In this document: positions 16,541 to 26,778 of the stretch, in pieces | How the letters are laid out: each line of letters begins with the position of its first letter | How positions within the stretch are numbered: position 1 is the first letter of the stretch | Origin: Achromobacter xylosoxidans | GTDB taxonomy: Bacteria; Pseudomonadota; Gammaproteobacteria; Burkholderiales; Burkholderiaceae_B | Length of the DNA: 64,000 bases | NCBI RefSeq assembly: GCF_002192695.1 | Contig: NZ_MTLG01000125.1 | Coordinates: 62,001-126,000, forward strand | Direction: 5' to 3' | The notes under the pieces: model-generated | Told to the model about the DNA's origin: nothing | Databases searched by the model: none | What the model saw: only the letters and a program-made list of their open reading frames with translations | Position numbers and translations under genes: made by a program

Positions 16541-17392
16541 ATGTTCACTCAGATTCTGGTGGCGTCGCGTCTCGGCGTCGCTCACGCACTGGCCGCGTTC
16601 ATGTTGTGCACGGCAGCTCCCATGGCGTTTGCCGCCGCCACCATCAAGGCGGACAGCCTCACGGTCGGGTCCGACCTCACCTACCCGCCCTATGCCTACA
16701 TGGATGGCGGCAAGCCCGCCGGATTCGACGCGGATTTCTCCCGGCTGCTGGCCTCCAAGCTGTCGCTTGCGCCGGTGTTCGTTGACACGCGCTTTCCCGA
16801 CCTGATCCTGGGCATGCGGGCGCGCCGCTTCGATACCGTCGCGTCGGCCCTTTATGTCACGCCCGAGCGCACCAAGCTGATCGATTTCATCCCGTACCTG
16901 AAGACGGGTGCTTCGCTGCTGGTGCTGGCTTCCAGCCAGTATGCGCCCACGGGGCCGGAGGCGTTGTGCGGCAAGCGGGTGGCGTCGATCAAGGGAGCGT
17001 CGTGGACGCCCAAGCTGCAGAAGGTCTCGCGCGAGACCTGCCAGCCCAAGGGCCAGGGCGAGATCAAGGTGCTGGAGTTTCCGACCTCTCCCGAGGCGAT
17101 GATGGCGCTGCGCTCGCAGGCGGCGGACGCGATGATCGAGGATGCGGCGGTGGTGCACGGCATGCTGGCGCAGTCCAAGGACAGCTTGAAAGTGACCTCC
17201 ACCTCCCTGCTCTATCCGATCGTGATCGGGCTGGGGATCAACAAGGAATCGAAGGAACTGCAGAACGCATTGAACGGCGCGCTGCAACGGGCCCGCGATA
17301 GCGGCGAGTATCAAGCGCTGCTGGCCCGCTACGGGCTGGAGGAGCCGTCCCCCGCGGAAGTCCAGGCCGCCCTGGCGGGCCCGGCGCGATAA
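16541..17392 (+). CDS. Amino-acid-type ABC transporter substrate-binding protein
   Basis: This 283-residue SBP_bac_3 protein has a signal peptide ending near AFA (residue 31). The family signatures are LTVGSDLTYPPYAYMDGGKPAGFDADFSRLL, MRARRFDTVASALYVTPERTKLIDF and DAMIEDAAVVHGML. Its partner is the fused permease-ATPase 22 bp downstream. Together with the amidase and EctC-like genes this suggests uptake of an amide, a cyclic amino acid or a related solute, but the ligand is not readable. The upstream palindrome is a likely operator. Confidence 0.88.
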   Translation: MFTQILVASRLGVAHALAAFMLCTAAPMAFAAATIKADSLTVGSDLTYPPYAYMDGGKPAGFDADFSRLLASKLSLAPVFVDTRFPDLILGMRARRFDTVASALYVTPERTKLIDFIPYLKTGASLLVLASSQYAPTGPEALCGKRVASIKGASWTPKLQKVSRETCQPKGQGEIKVLEFPTSPEAMMALRSQAADAMIEDAAVVHGMLAQSKDSLKVTSTSLLYPIVIGLGINKESKELQNALNGALQRARDSGEYQALLARYGLEEPSPAEVQAALAGPAR

Positions 17393-17414
17393 GGCCGCGA
17401 GGGAAGCCGCAACC

Positions 17415-18906
<1,492 letters not shown>

Positions 18907-18923
<17 letters not shown>

Positions 18924-20256
18924 ACGGCGCGACGTTTCCCTGCGCGCGGTGTCGACCTGCCTGGAGCGGGTGTCGGCTGACCCTGCAAGTGCGGCCCTCG
19001 CCCTCGTGGCGCGCCGCGACGAGGATGCGCTGGCCGAGGCGGGTACGCGCGACGCCTTGCGCGGATTCGCGCCGGACGACGAGCCGCTGGCCGGCATGGT
19101 GCTGGGCGTGAAGGCTTGTTTCGACGTGCGCGGATGGACGACGCACGCGGGCTCGCGGGTGCTGGCCGACGCGCCGGCGGCGGGCCGGGATGCTGCGCTG
19201 GTGCATGCGCTGCGGCGCGCGGGCGCGGTGCTGCTGGCGCAGAACAACATGACAGAGTTCGCTTACGGCGCGCTGGGCCTGAATGCCCGCTTCGGCACGC
19301 CGCTATCGCCGCTGATGGCCGACGTGCCCCGTGTCGCCGGCGGCTCCAGCAGCGGCGGCGCCGTTGCGGTGGCGCGCGGCATGGTGGACCTGGCGCTGGC
19401 CTCGGATACGAGCGGATCGGCGCGCATTCCCGCCGCGTTCTGTGGCGTCGCGGGCTTCAAGCCGTCCCGCGGCCGCTACCAGGACGCGGGCATGATGTAT
19501 CTGTCGCCCACTTTCGATGTGCCCGGCATCATCGCGGCGGACGCCGCACGATGCCTGCTTGTGGATAAGGTGCTGGCGCCCTGGGATGCCGCCAAGCCGG
19601 CATCGGGCGTTCACGGCGCGACGCCGCTGGCGAGCAAGGTGTTCGTGGTGCCGGACCATGTGGAAGAGCTGCTGGAGCCGGAAGTCAGGCGCGCCTTCGC
19701 CGCAAGTCTGGAATGCCTGATGGATGCGGGCGCCGCGCTGCGCCGCGAATCCATGCCCTGCCTGGCGCTGGCCGGCAGCGTGGCGCGCGACGGCGGCATC
19801 ATCGCGGCCGAGGCCTATGCCTTGCATGCGTCCCGCTTGGCGATGGACGCGGCCGGCTACGACCCCCGCGTGGGGCCGCGCATGCTGTTGGGCGCGCAGG
19901 TGCCGGCGCATGCCTATATCGCGGCCCATCGCCGGCTGACGGAATTGCGCCGCGAGTACGACCACGCCATCGCGGGCGCCGACGCGGTGTTGACGCCGAC
20001 GGTGCCCATGCTGCCGCCGCCGGTCGCGCTGCTGGACGACAACGGCATTTATCTGCGCGAGAACGGCCGGGCATTCAGCCTGACGGAATTCGCCAACCGC
20101 CTGGACCTGCCCAGCATTTCCTTGCCGGGCGATCCGGCCGCAAAGAAGGCGGTAGGCCTGATGGCGACCGGCCTGCGCGGCGGCGACCGGGCCTTGCTAT
20201 TGGCAGCCGCGCAGATCGAACACGCGCTCGGATCGGCCTCGCGCCGCCGGCATTGA
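18907..20256 (+). CDS. Amidase signature family hydrolase
   Basis: This 449-residue protein carries the Ser-cisSer-Lys triad region of the amidase signature family: K69 in LGVKACFD, serines 147-149 in GGSSSGG, and S171 in SDTSGSARIPA. It also has the typical GVAGFKPSRGRY block. It hydrolyses a carboxamide to acid plus ammonia or amine. A second in-frame ATG at 18913 is also possible. The overlap with the transporter gene argues that the imported solute is the amidase substrate or its precursor. No signal peptide is seen, so it is cytoplasmic. Confidence 0.88.
19560..19568 (-). other. Perfect DnaA box (TTATCCACA) inside the amidase gene
   Basis: An exact match to the bacterial DnaA 9-mer lies on the minus strand within amidase coding sequence. 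It is one of four exact copies in the window. Binding is not shown. Confidence 0.35.
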
Positions 20257-20286
20257 TTTTTTTCCACTCCTCCGCGGATCCCACTC

Positions 20287-20688
20287 ATGATAGTTATCCA
20301 CAGCGACGACCTGACCGATACCGAACGCCACGCCCGGGGACCGGGCTGGGAAAGCAAGCGCATCATCGTCAAGCGCGACGGCATCGGGTATTCAGTGCAC
20401 GAAACCCGGGTCTTTGAAGGCGCCGAGCTGCACCTGCACTACAAGCACCACTACGAGGCGAACTACTGCATGGAAGGCGAAGGCGAGGTGCTGGACGTGG
20501 TCACGGGCGCGACGCACGCCATACGGCCGGGGACCCTGTACGCGCTGGACAAGAACGACCAGCACGTGCTGCGGGCGGTGAAGGGAGACCTGCGCCTGGT
20601 TTGCGTCTTCAACCCGCCTTTGAGCGGACAAGAGACGCACCGGGCGGACGGCAGCTATGCCGAACCTGAAGCGGAGGCGCGCGCCTAG
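20287..20688 (+). CDS. Ectoine synthase-like cupin (EctC family), orphan
   Basis: This 133-residue single-domain cupin has the full EctC layout. The sequence W21, the HYKHHYEANYCMEGEGEV block, PGTLYALDKNDQHVLRA and CVFNPPLSGQETHRADGSY align with ectoine synthases over the whole length. The residues at the known iron-ligand positions of EctC are present (E57, Y85, H93). EctC closes N-acetyl-diaminobutyrate to ectoine. No ectA or ectB is in the window, and the neighbours are an amidase, a solute importer and DUF1989, so it more probably forms or opens another cyclic amidine or lactam. It starts 30 bp after the amidase stop. Confidence 0.85.
   Translation: MIVIHSDDLTDTERHARGPGWESKRIIVKRDGIGYSVHETRVFEGAELHLHYKHHYEANYCMEGEGEVLDVVTGATHAIRPGTLYALDKNDQHVLRAVKGDLRLVCVFNPPLSGQETHRADGSYAEPEAEARA
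20294..20302 (+). other. Perfect DnaA box (TTATCCACA) at the start of the EctC-like gene
   Basis: This exact 9-mer covers codons 3-6 of the EctC-like gene. The nearest other copy is 0.7 kb upstream on the opposite strand. Confidence 0.35.
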
Positions 20689-20718
20689 GCGCCCTCAGCG
20701 GACCAGGCCAGGCGGTGC

Positions 20719-21393
20719 TTACTTGGCCTGCTGCTTCAGGCGGGTCAGCACGGCCATCAGCGTGCGTTCGGAATCGTCGAGATAGTCGGCAAGGGCTTGC
20801 GCGGCCAGGTCGCGCCGGCCCTCCACCAACAGGCCGTGGATGCGCCGTTCGCGCTCGATCCAGTCGGGCGTCTGGATCAGGCTTTCGTCGACCTCCGACG
20901 CGAACACCAGGCGCAGCTGCGCACAGAGCGTAAGAAAGAACTCGTCCAGCAGGCGGCTGCCCAGCTGCGCGACGATATGCTGGTGCACCTGCAGGCTCAG
21001 CGTGCCGACATTGCGCCACTTCTTCTTGGACAGCGCGCGCTCGGCGGCGTCGATGGCCGTGAGCATCTTGTCCAGCAAGGCGGGCTGCAACGGCAGGCTG
21101 CCGGCGATGGCCTGCAGTTCCAGGGCACGGCGCGCCGCGTAGATCTCGCGCAGATCCTTGCGTTCCATGCGGCGGACCACGACGCCCTTGTGGCGGATGA
21201 AGGTGGCCAGCCCTTCACGGCCCAGCTGGTGCAGGACTTCGCGGATCGTGTTGCGCGAGGCGCCATAGTCAGCGGCCAGATCGACTTCGACCAGTTGCGT
21301 GCCTGGGGGCAGCTTGCCTTCCATGATGTCGTCGCGCAGCTGATGGCTGATGCGTTCGGCGATCGAGATTCCGCTGTCGCGTTCGGCGGGCAT
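20719..21393 (-). CDS. GntR-family (FCD) regulator, probable local repressor
   Basis: This 224-residue protein has a winged HTH at about residues 8-75 (AERISHQLRDDIMEGKLPPGTQLVEVDLAADYGASRNTIREVLHQLG) and an FCD domain at about 80-215. The start is the ATG before PAERDSG, because upstream codons look non-coding and an AGGAG lies just upstream. It sits between the convergent EctC-like operon and the DUF1989 gene on its own strand. Matching palindromes in front of both outer genes suggest that it controls the whole block, including itself through DUF1989 read-through (53-bp gap). Confidence 0.88.
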   Translation of the reverse strand: MPAERDSGISIAERISHQLRDDIMEGKLPPGTQLVEVDLAADYGASRNTIREVLHQLGREGLATFIRHKGVVVRRMERKDLREIYAARRALELQAIAGSLPLQPALLDKMLTAIDAAERALSKKKWRNVGTLSLQVHQHIVAQLGSRLLDEFFLTLCAQLRLVFASEVDESLIQTPDWIERERRIHGLLVEGRRDLAAQALADYLDDSERTLMAVLTRLKQQAK

Positions 21394-21446
21394 GATGGCA
21401 TGGGCTCCTAGCGAGGCGCCGCGGGGTGGCCGGGCGCCTCTTGTTG

Positions 21447-22292
21447 TTATTTCCACTCGACCTTTTCAGGGTGCAGTCCGTGGACGCCCTTATACGGTGA
21501 AACCTCGGGCGGTGTCCAGCCTTGCAGCAGGGCAGGATCCAGCGCGTAGATCTCTACCCCCAGGGGGCGGCAGACGTCGATGGGATCACGTGCATCGGGA
21601 CCCCACATCGGCACGGAAAGGTCGCCGCCGGGGCAGGTGGACAGCGCGCAGAGCAGGTCCATTTCGGCGAAGAACTCCAGGTAGTCGCCCGGCTTGGCCG
21701 GGCACGCCTTCATGAAGTACTTGTCGTCGTCGTTCAGCCCGGTGACCTGGAACACGTTGAGGACATCATGGACGTCGAACTCCGTCAGGCCGTGCGGCGC
21801 CACGGCGCGGGTCAGGTTGGAATGGCAATGGAAGTGGAAGTCCTCGCCGGTGAGCAGCTTGTTGACGTAGGGGTCGCAGCGCGTGCCCAGCAGGTCGTGC
21901 ACGCGGCCGCCGTCGCTGTCCGTGCCATAGCCGGCCAGCGTATCGTCGGTGATCGTGACCATGGGGCGCAGATACGGCAGCGTGGACCAGATGCGGTCGT
22001 GGGTGCTGACGTGCGCCTGCTGCAGCTGGCGCGTCCGCGACGCCCACATGCGTTCGCGCGGGTTGTGCAGGTTCCACATATTGAAATCCGCCACTTGCGG
22101 GCCTTCCAGCGTGACGATACGGAAAACGTGGCCGGCCGGAACCTTCCAGGCGAAGCCGCTGCGGATGGGAACGACGTGCGTTTCAAGCAGCTTGCGCTGC
22201 GCCGGGTCGGCGATGAGCGTCCGGTAGAAATCCCGGTCCACATTCAATACCGAACCCTTGCTCACCTGATACGCCGCGGGGTAATTCGACAT
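21447..22292 (-). CDS. DUF1989 (urea carboxylase-associated family) protein
   Basis: This 281-residue protein matches the DUF1989 family, known from the urea carboxylase-associated proteins and from aminomethyltransferase-like glycine/ammonia-linked loci. Typical segments are WKVPAGHVFRIVTLEGPQVADFNMWN, a CHSNL region and DVLNVFQVTGLNDDDKYFM. An excellent Shine-Dalgarno (GGAGG, 8 nt before ATG) fixes the start. No catalytic activity is established for the family. With the amidase and EctC-like genes it hints at carbon-nitrogen bond chemistry releasing or using ammonia or urea. Confidence 0.85.
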   Translation of the reverse strand: MSNYPAAYQVSKGSVLNVDRDFYRTLIADPAQRKLLETHVVPIRSGFAWKVPAGHVFRIVTLEGPQVADFNMWNLHNPRERMWASRTRQLQQAHVSTHDRIWSTLPYLRPMVTITDDTLAGYGTDSDGGRVHDLLGTRCDPYVNKLLTGEDFHFHCHSNLTRAVAPHGLTEFDVHDVLNVFQVTGLNDDDKYFMKACPAKPGDYLEFFAEMDLLCALSTCPGGDLSVPMWGPDARDPIDVCRPLGVEIYALDPALLQGWTPPEVSPYKGVHGLHPEKVEWK

Positions 22293-22331
22293 GGTCTGCC
22301 TCCTGGAAACGCTCCTGGATCCGATGCCAGG

Positions 22332-22344
22332 ATTGTTGAACAAT
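22332..22344. promoter_or_regulatory. Palindromic operator ATTGTTGAACAAT (copy 2)
   Basis: This is the exact reverse complement of the dyad at 16451-16463 and lies 40 bp upstream of the DUF1989 ATG. A tract reading GCAGTATACAGG follows it. It is expected to be bound by the GntR protein encoded at 20719-21393. Confidence 0.75.
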
Positions 22345-22388
22345 TTCGGGGCAGTATACAGGAGCGGAAGGCGCTGGGAAGCCTCTTT

Positions 22389-23312
22389 TTACGAGGCCGT
22401 GGCAGCATCCGCAGGGGTGCCGCAGACTTGCTTGATCGTCTGCCTTAGCCAGCGGTGCGCGGGGTCGCTGTCCAGCCGCGGCGGCCAGGCCTGCACCACG
22501 GTGACCGGGCGCATGGGCACCGGCACTTCGAACGCGCTCAGCTTCAGGCCCAGGCGTTCGACGCCGGGCATCAGGTTCTGGGGCATGGACGGCAACACCA
22601 GGTCGGAGTCGGCCAGCGCGAAGATCGCGGCATGGAAGGTCGGCGTGATCAGCGTGACGTGGCGCGCCAGCCCGAGTTCTTCCAGGGTGTCGTCTATCGG
22701 TCCGTGCGCGCGTCCCCGGCGCGAGACGCTGACGTGGTCGTAGGCGCAGAAGCGTTGCGGGGTGATGGGCGCCTTGAAGATCGGGTGCTCCTTGCGCGCC
22801 AGTCCGCAGAAGGCGGTGGTGAACAGGGTCTGCACCTTGATGTCGGCGCCGAACTTCTGGGAAGAACCGATATAGAGGTCGGCATCGCCGCTGAGCGCGT
22901 CGGCGTCGTGATTGCCTTCGGAGACGAAACGCAGCACGGCGCGGGGTGCGTAGCGGCGCAGGTGCTCGCGCAGCCGGCCGCCGTAGCCGCCCACGAACAC
23001 GTCGTTGGCGCGCAGGGTGAAGACGCGCGTCAGGGTCGCCAGATTGACGTCCTCGCCGAAGGCCGTGAAGACGGCCTGCGCCTGTTCGATCACGTGGCGC
23101 ACTTGCGCATGCAGGGCCAGCGCCCGGGGCGTGGGCGCCAGGCCGCGGCCGGAGCGCACCAGCACGGGGTCGCCGACGGCTTCGCGGATGCGCGCCAGGC
23201 TGCGGCTCATGGCGGGAGTGCTCAGGTTCAGCCGGCGCGCCGCGCCGACGACGCTGCCTTCCTGGATCAGCACGTCCAGGGTCAATAGCAGATTCAGGTC
23301 TAGCGGTTTCAT
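22389..23312 (-). CDS. LysR-family transcriptional regulator
   Basis: This 307-residue protein begins MKPLDLNLLLTLDVLIQEGSVVGAARRLNLSTPAMSRSLARIRE, a NodD/NahR-like LysR HTH, and is followed by an effector domain. ATG at 23312 gives the canonical start; another ATG four codons upstream is possible. It is divergent from the VOC/flavin reductase pair, which it probably controls. The effector is unknown. Confidence 0.88.
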   Translation of the reverse strand: MKPLDLNLLLTLDVLIQEGSVVGAARRLNLSTPAMSRSLARIREAVGDPVLVRSGRGLAPTPRALALHAQVRHVIEQAQAVFTAFGEDVNLATLTRVFTLRANDVFVGGYGGRLREHLRRYAPRAVLRFVSEGNHDADALSGDADLYIGSSQKFGADIKVQTLFTTAFCGLARKEHPIFKAPITPQRFCAYDHVSVSRRGRAHGPIDDTLEELGLARHVTLITPTFHAAIFALADSDLVLPSMPQNLMPGVERLGLKLSAFEVPVPMRPVTVVQAWPPRLDSDPAHRWLRQTIKQVCGTPADAATAS

Positions 23313-23476
23313 GTGACCAAGCATAGCGCGGTCGCCAAACCGGGCGGGCGCTTCAGGGTTGCGTCTGCTGCACTTCTGGATTGCGCCAGACGGCATTCCC
23401 CGGCATCCCGTACGGGACCAACATTCGAGCCGTGGCCGCGCGTGGGCGCAGGCCGATGAGAACCGAGGAGAGACAA

Positions 23477-23959
23477 ATGGCGCTGGAAGTTCTGGAGCTG
23501 CATCATCACGCGGTGCGCATGTCGCTGGATAAGGTCGCGGCCATGGGCGCATTCTATGGAGACGTGCTGGGACTGGACACGGACCGTGGCCGCTGGGAGA
23601 TTCCGGGCATCGCCGGCTACTTCCTGGACATGGGTAACGACTGCCAGATCCACCTGCTGGGCAGCGACGGCCCGTCGCCCTATTCCCAAGGCCCGGGCTG
23701 TGATCCTGTGGAAAACCACGTGGCGCTGGCCGTGCGCGATATCGCGGCGGCCGAGACGGAACTGCAGCGCCTTGCGGTGGACTATTGGAAGCTGGACAAC
23801 GTGGCCGCGCCCGAACTCATGCAGCTGTTCCTGCGCGACCCGGTGGGCAACCTGATCGAGCTGCACCAGATCGGCCGCTGCCGCTGCAAGCGCAGCGACC
23901 GCGCCTTCGCCGACGCGAAGGCCGCGCAAGGCGCCGCGCCGTCGCAGGGCCGGGACTGA
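23477..23959 (+). CDS. VOC (glyoxalase/dioxygenase) family protein
   Basis: This 160-residue single-unit vicinal-oxygen-chelate protein starts LEVLELHHHAVRMSLDKVAAMGAFYGDVLGLDTDRGRWEIPG and has a second beta-alpha-beta-beta-beta half ending DPVGNLIELHQIG. Metal ligands are expected at the first His cluster and at the final Glu. It could be a ring-cleavage, lyase or resistance-type enzyme. The polar tail of about 30 residues is unusual. GAGGAGAG precedes the ATG. It is paired with a flavin reductase gene 17 bp downstream. Confidence 0.82.
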   Translation: MALEVLELHHHAVRMSLDKVAAMGAFYGDVLGLDTDRGRWEIPGIAGYFLDMGNDCQIHLLGSDGPSPYSQGPGCDPVENHVALAVRDIAAAETELQRLAVDYWKLDNVAAPELMQLFLRDPVGNLIELHQIGRCRCKRSDRAFADAKAAQGAAPSQGRD

Positions 23960-23976
23960 GGGGCTGGGGATAAGCC

Positions 23977-24651
23977 ATGTTCATCGATCTGAATGACCTG
24001 GCGGGCCCGGCGCGCTACAAGCTGCTGACCGCAGCGATCGTGCCGCGGCCCATCGCCTGGATCGTGTCGCGCGACGCCGCAGGGACGACGAACGTGGCGC
24101 CGTTCTCGTTTTTCAACCTGATGTCGGGCGATCCGCCGTTGATCTGCGTCGGCATCGGCGTGCGCGGCGACGCGCCCAAGGACACCGCGCGCAACATCGC
24201 CGAACGCGGCGAGTTCACCGTGAGCCTGGTGTCCGCTCCGCAGGCCGGACGGATGAACGTGACGGCGGTGGACTTTCCGGCGGGCGTGGACGAGTCCCTG
24301 GAGGCTGGCCTGGAGCTAGCGCCGTCGCGGCGCATCGAGGTGCCTTGGGTGGCGCAATCGCCCGTGGCGTTCGAGTGCCGCGTGCATGAACTGCTGCGCA
24401 TCGACCGCCGCAGCCTGATCGTGGCGCAAGTGGCGGCCATGCACGTGCGCGACGACGTGGTCGCGGACCGCGAGCATCTGTATCTGGATGGCCCCGCGAT
24501 GGACCTGCTGGCGCGGCTGCACAACCCTGGCTGGTATTGCCGGCCGCAGGCGGCCTTTCAAATGCCCCAGCTGACGCTGGCGCAGTGGGAGGCGTTGAAG
24601 CAGTCGGGCGAGGCCGAGCGGTATCTGGAGCGGGGCGCCGCAGAGCGCTGA
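23977..24651 (+). CDS. Flavin reductase-like domain protein
   Basis: This 224-residue FMN-binding split-barrel protein carries the family motifs PRPIAWIVSRDAAGTTNVAPFSFFNLMSGDPPLICVGI and TARNIAERGEFTVSLVS. Such proteins reduce flavin for a partner oxygenase or act directly as FMN reductases or esterases. It probably forms a two-gene operon with the VOC protein. No flavin monooxygenase gene lies beside it. Confidence 0.87.
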   Translation: MFIDLNDLAGPARYKLLTAAIVPRPIAWIVSRDAAGTTNVAPFSFFNLMSGDPPLICVGIGVRGDAPKDTARNIAERGEFTVSLVSAPQAGRMNVTAVDFPAGVDESLEAGLELAPSRRIEVPWVAQSPVAFECRVHELLRIDRRSLIVAQVAAMHVRDDVVADREHLYLDGPAMDLLARLHNPGWYCRPQAAFQMPQLTLAQWEALKQSGEAERYLERGAAER

Positions 24652-24669
24652 TGGCACAAGCGCGCGGCG

Positions 24670-25602
24670 TCACCGCCCCGGCCGCGCCTTCAAATCCCCC
24701 ATCTCTTCCTGCATGAGCTGGTGCGCATAACGTGAAAACACGCTGACCAGCCGCGTGCGCGTGTGGTACGGCGGATAAAGCAGCGCCACCGTCACCGGCA
24801 CGGCGGGGCTGAAGGGGCGGATCTCGACGTTGTGCGCGGCGTATTCCTCGCGCGCGGCCAGCGGGTTGATGAGCGCCACGCCCAAGCCCGCGCCGACCAG
24901 GGCGCAGATCGAGGAACCCAGGCCGGCCTCGGCCACGGTCTGGCGTTCGACCTTGGCTGTCTTGAATATCGTGTCGATCTTTTCGCGCAGCGGCGTGCCG
25001 CTGGTGAAGGCCACGAACGGCTCGCCGGCGAAGTCGGCGGGCTTGAGTTTCTTCAGCTTGGCCAGACGATGCCCCTTGGGCACCACCGCGACGCAGCTCA
25101 TGGTCAATACCGGTTCGACCTGGATGCCGGGGGAATCTCCCGACAGCATGGCCAGGCCCGTGTCGCAGAACCCCGAACTGATCCAGTTATGCACCGTGCT
25201 GGCGTTGCCGGAATGGATGGACACCATCACGTCCGGGTATTCCGTCTTGAAGGCGGCGACAATGCGCGCCAGCAGCCCGCCAGCCAGCCGGGGCATGGCG
25301 GCCACGCTCAGGCGGCTGGCGCTGAACGAGCGAATGCTGGCCGCCGCCGATTCCAGGCCGGCCAGGCCGATGAAGGTCTTTTCCACTTCCTGGAAGAAAC
25401 GTGATCCGTCCTGCGTCGGGGTCAGGCGGCTGCCGTTGCGGTCGAACAAGGCGAACTGGGTAATGGCTTCCAATTGCGCAATTAAGCGGCTAACGTGCGG
25501 CTGCGAGGTATGCACGCGCCGTGCGGCGGCGGTCATTGAGCCGGTCATCATCACGGCGCGGAACGCCTCGATATGCCTCAAGCCCATCCGTGGAATGGCC
25601 AT
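24670..25602 (-). CDS. LysR-family regulator (OccR/NocR-like)
   Basis: This 310-residue LysR protein has HTH SMTAAARRVHTSQPHVSRLIAQLE at about residues 20-45 and an effector domain with FCDTGLAMLS and GLGSSICALVGAGLGVALINP. Relatives of this type often respond to amino acids or opines. It is divergent from the second GltI-type importer, which it likely activates. A GTAT-N6-ATAC dyad is close to its own start. Confidence 0.88.
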   Translation of the reverse strand: MAIPRMGLRHIEAFRAVMMTGSMTAAARRVHTSQPHVSRLIAQLEAITQFALFDRNGSRLTPTQDGSRFFQEVEKTFIGLAGLESAAASIRSFSASRLSVAAMPRLAGGLLARIVAAFKTEYPDVMVSIHSGNASTVHNWISSGFCDTGLAMLSGDSPGIQVEPVLTMSCVAVVPKGHRLAKLKKLKPADFAGEPFVAFTSGTPLREKIDTIFKTAKVERQTVAEAGLGSSICALVGAGLGVALINPLAAREEYAAHNVEIRPFSPAVPVTVALLYPPYHTRTRLVSVFSRYAHQLMQEEMGDLKARPGR

Positions 25603-25611
25603 GTCAAATCC

Positions 25612-25625
25612 GTATAGAGGAATAC
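25612..25625. promoter_or_regulatory. Candidate LysR site GTAT-N6-ATAC
   Basis: An inverted repeat GTAT AGAGGA ATAC lies 10 bp upstream of the LysR start, in the 171-bp spacer shared with the divergent importer operon. The half-sites and spacing agree with the T-N11-A core favoured by LysR proteins. Support is pattern only. Confidence 0.45.
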
Positions 25626-25697
25626 TCGATTGGAACTGGATAAAACCATACCGCTAGTTGATACTTTTCGCCAGCCGCGGGGCTCATCGCGGGACGA

Positions 25698-25725
25698 GGC
25701 GGCAGTCAGCCTGGCTGACGCCGCC
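25698..25725 (+). promoter_or_regulatory. Long 5'-leader hairpin before the binding-protein gene
   Basis: Two 13-bp complementary arms (GGCGGC-GTCAGCC with GGCTGACGCCGCC) are separated by one base, with a single bulged A at 25704. The hairpin is not followed by a T-run, so it is not an ordinary terminator. It ends 48 bp before the ATG and would be in the mRNA leader, where it could stabilise the message or affect translation. Confidence 0.55.
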
Positions 25726-25773
25726 GATCGTGAACATAAGCATGCGCCGCTCGAACGGCGCCAAGGGAATCAG

Positions 25774-26685
25774 ATGAAAGCACTTGCTGCGATCTCCGCT
25801 GCCGTAGCCCTGCTGGGCAGCGCCGCAACCGCCCACGCCGAAGGCCCCAGCCGCCTGGACAAGATCAAGGAAACCGGCGTGATCACGCTGGGCCATCCGG
25901 AGACGTCGGTCCCGTTTGCCTATCTGGACGGCAATCAGAAGCCGATCGGCTACACGGTGGAGATCTGCCAGGAAGTCGCCCAGTACGTGAAGGCCGCCCT
26001 GAAGCTGCCCAAGCTGGAGGTGCGCTACAACCCGACGACTTCCGCCACGCGCATTCCGCTGCTGGCCAATGGCACCATCGACCTGGAATGCGGCAACACC
26101 ACCAATAACCTCGAACGCCACAAGCTGGTGTCGTTTGCGCCCACGACCTTCGTGGCGCAGGTGGTGCTGGTGGCGCGCAAGGACGGCGGCGTGGATCCCA
26201 ACAACCTGGAGTCCTTCCGCGGCAAGTCCATCGCCGCGCAGGCCGGCGGCCAGACCTTCCGGCTGATCTCGCAGCTGAACGCCAAGGGCAACCTGGGCAT
26301 CACCATGGCGCCGACCAAGGACACCGCCGAAACCATCCTGATGGTGGAATCAGGCCGCGCCGCGGGCTCGGCCAATGACGACGGCATCGCCTATGGCGCG
26401 GTGGCTTCGTCGAAGAATCCGGACGCCTTCGTGATCGGCACCAAGGGCCTGGAAATGGCGCCTTACGGCATCATGGAGCCCAAGGATGATCCGGCCTTCA
26501 AGAAGGTGGTGGACGATGCCGTGCGCGACCTGATCAAGACGGGCAAGGTGGCCGCGATCTACGACAAGTACTTCAATGCGCCGATCCCGCCCAAGCAGAT
26601 CAACCTGAAGTACCCGATGAGCGATGCGCTCAAGCGCGCGCTGGCCAATCCGACCGATTCCGGCGATCCCAAGGCGTACGAGTAA
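25774..26685 (+). CDS. Amino-acid ABC transporter substrate-binding protein (GltI-like)
   Basis: This 303-residue binding protein has a signal peptide of about 22 residues (MKALAAISAAVALLGSAATAHA). The mature start RLDKIKETGVITLGHPETSVPFAYLDGNQKPIGY, the IDLECGNTTNN block and the MAPYGIMEPKDDP segment closely parallel the first importer's binding protein at 1842. It begins a four-gene importer operon. The ATG before KALA matches the signal peptide; upstream in-frame sequence is leader. Confidence 0.9.
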   Translation: MKALAAISAAVALLGSAATAHAEGPSRLDKIKETGVITLGHPETSVPFAYLDGNQKPIGYTVEICQEVAQYVKAALKLPKLEVRYNPTTSATRIPLLANGTIDLECGNTTNNLERHKLVSFAPTTFVAQVVLVARKDGGVDPNNLESFRGKSIAAQAGGQTFRLISQLNAKGNLGITMAPTKDTAETILMVESGRAAGSANDDGIAYGAVASSKNPDAFVIGTKGLEMAPYGIMEPKDDPAFKKVVDDAVRDLIKTGKVAAIYDKYFNAPIPPKQINLKYPMSDALKRALANPTDSGDPKAYE

Positions 26686-26695
26686 GCAGGCCGTG

Positions 26696-26718
26696 CGCGG
26701 GACGCCTGGCGTCCCGCG
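26696..26718 (+). promoter_or_regulatory. Intercistronic stem-loop between binding-protein and permease genes
   Basis: A perfect inverted repeat has 11-bp arms (CGCGGGACGCC/GGCGTCCCGCG) around one central T and begins 11 bp after the binding-protein stop. There is no T-run. Such hairpins commonly protect the upstream binding-protein mRNA and give it higher expression than the permease genes; that role is inferred. Confidence 0.6.
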
Positions 26719-26778
26719 GCTTGCGTGCAAGGATGCCGGCCGCCAGGCGCGGTGGGCATCGCCATCAAGGGACGGGGC

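Noticed and set aside
20287-20688. A complete ectoine biosynthesis operon
   Set aside because: Only an EctC-like gene is present. No diaminobutyrate aminotransferase or acetyltransferase gene is nearby; the neighbours are an amidase and a transporter.
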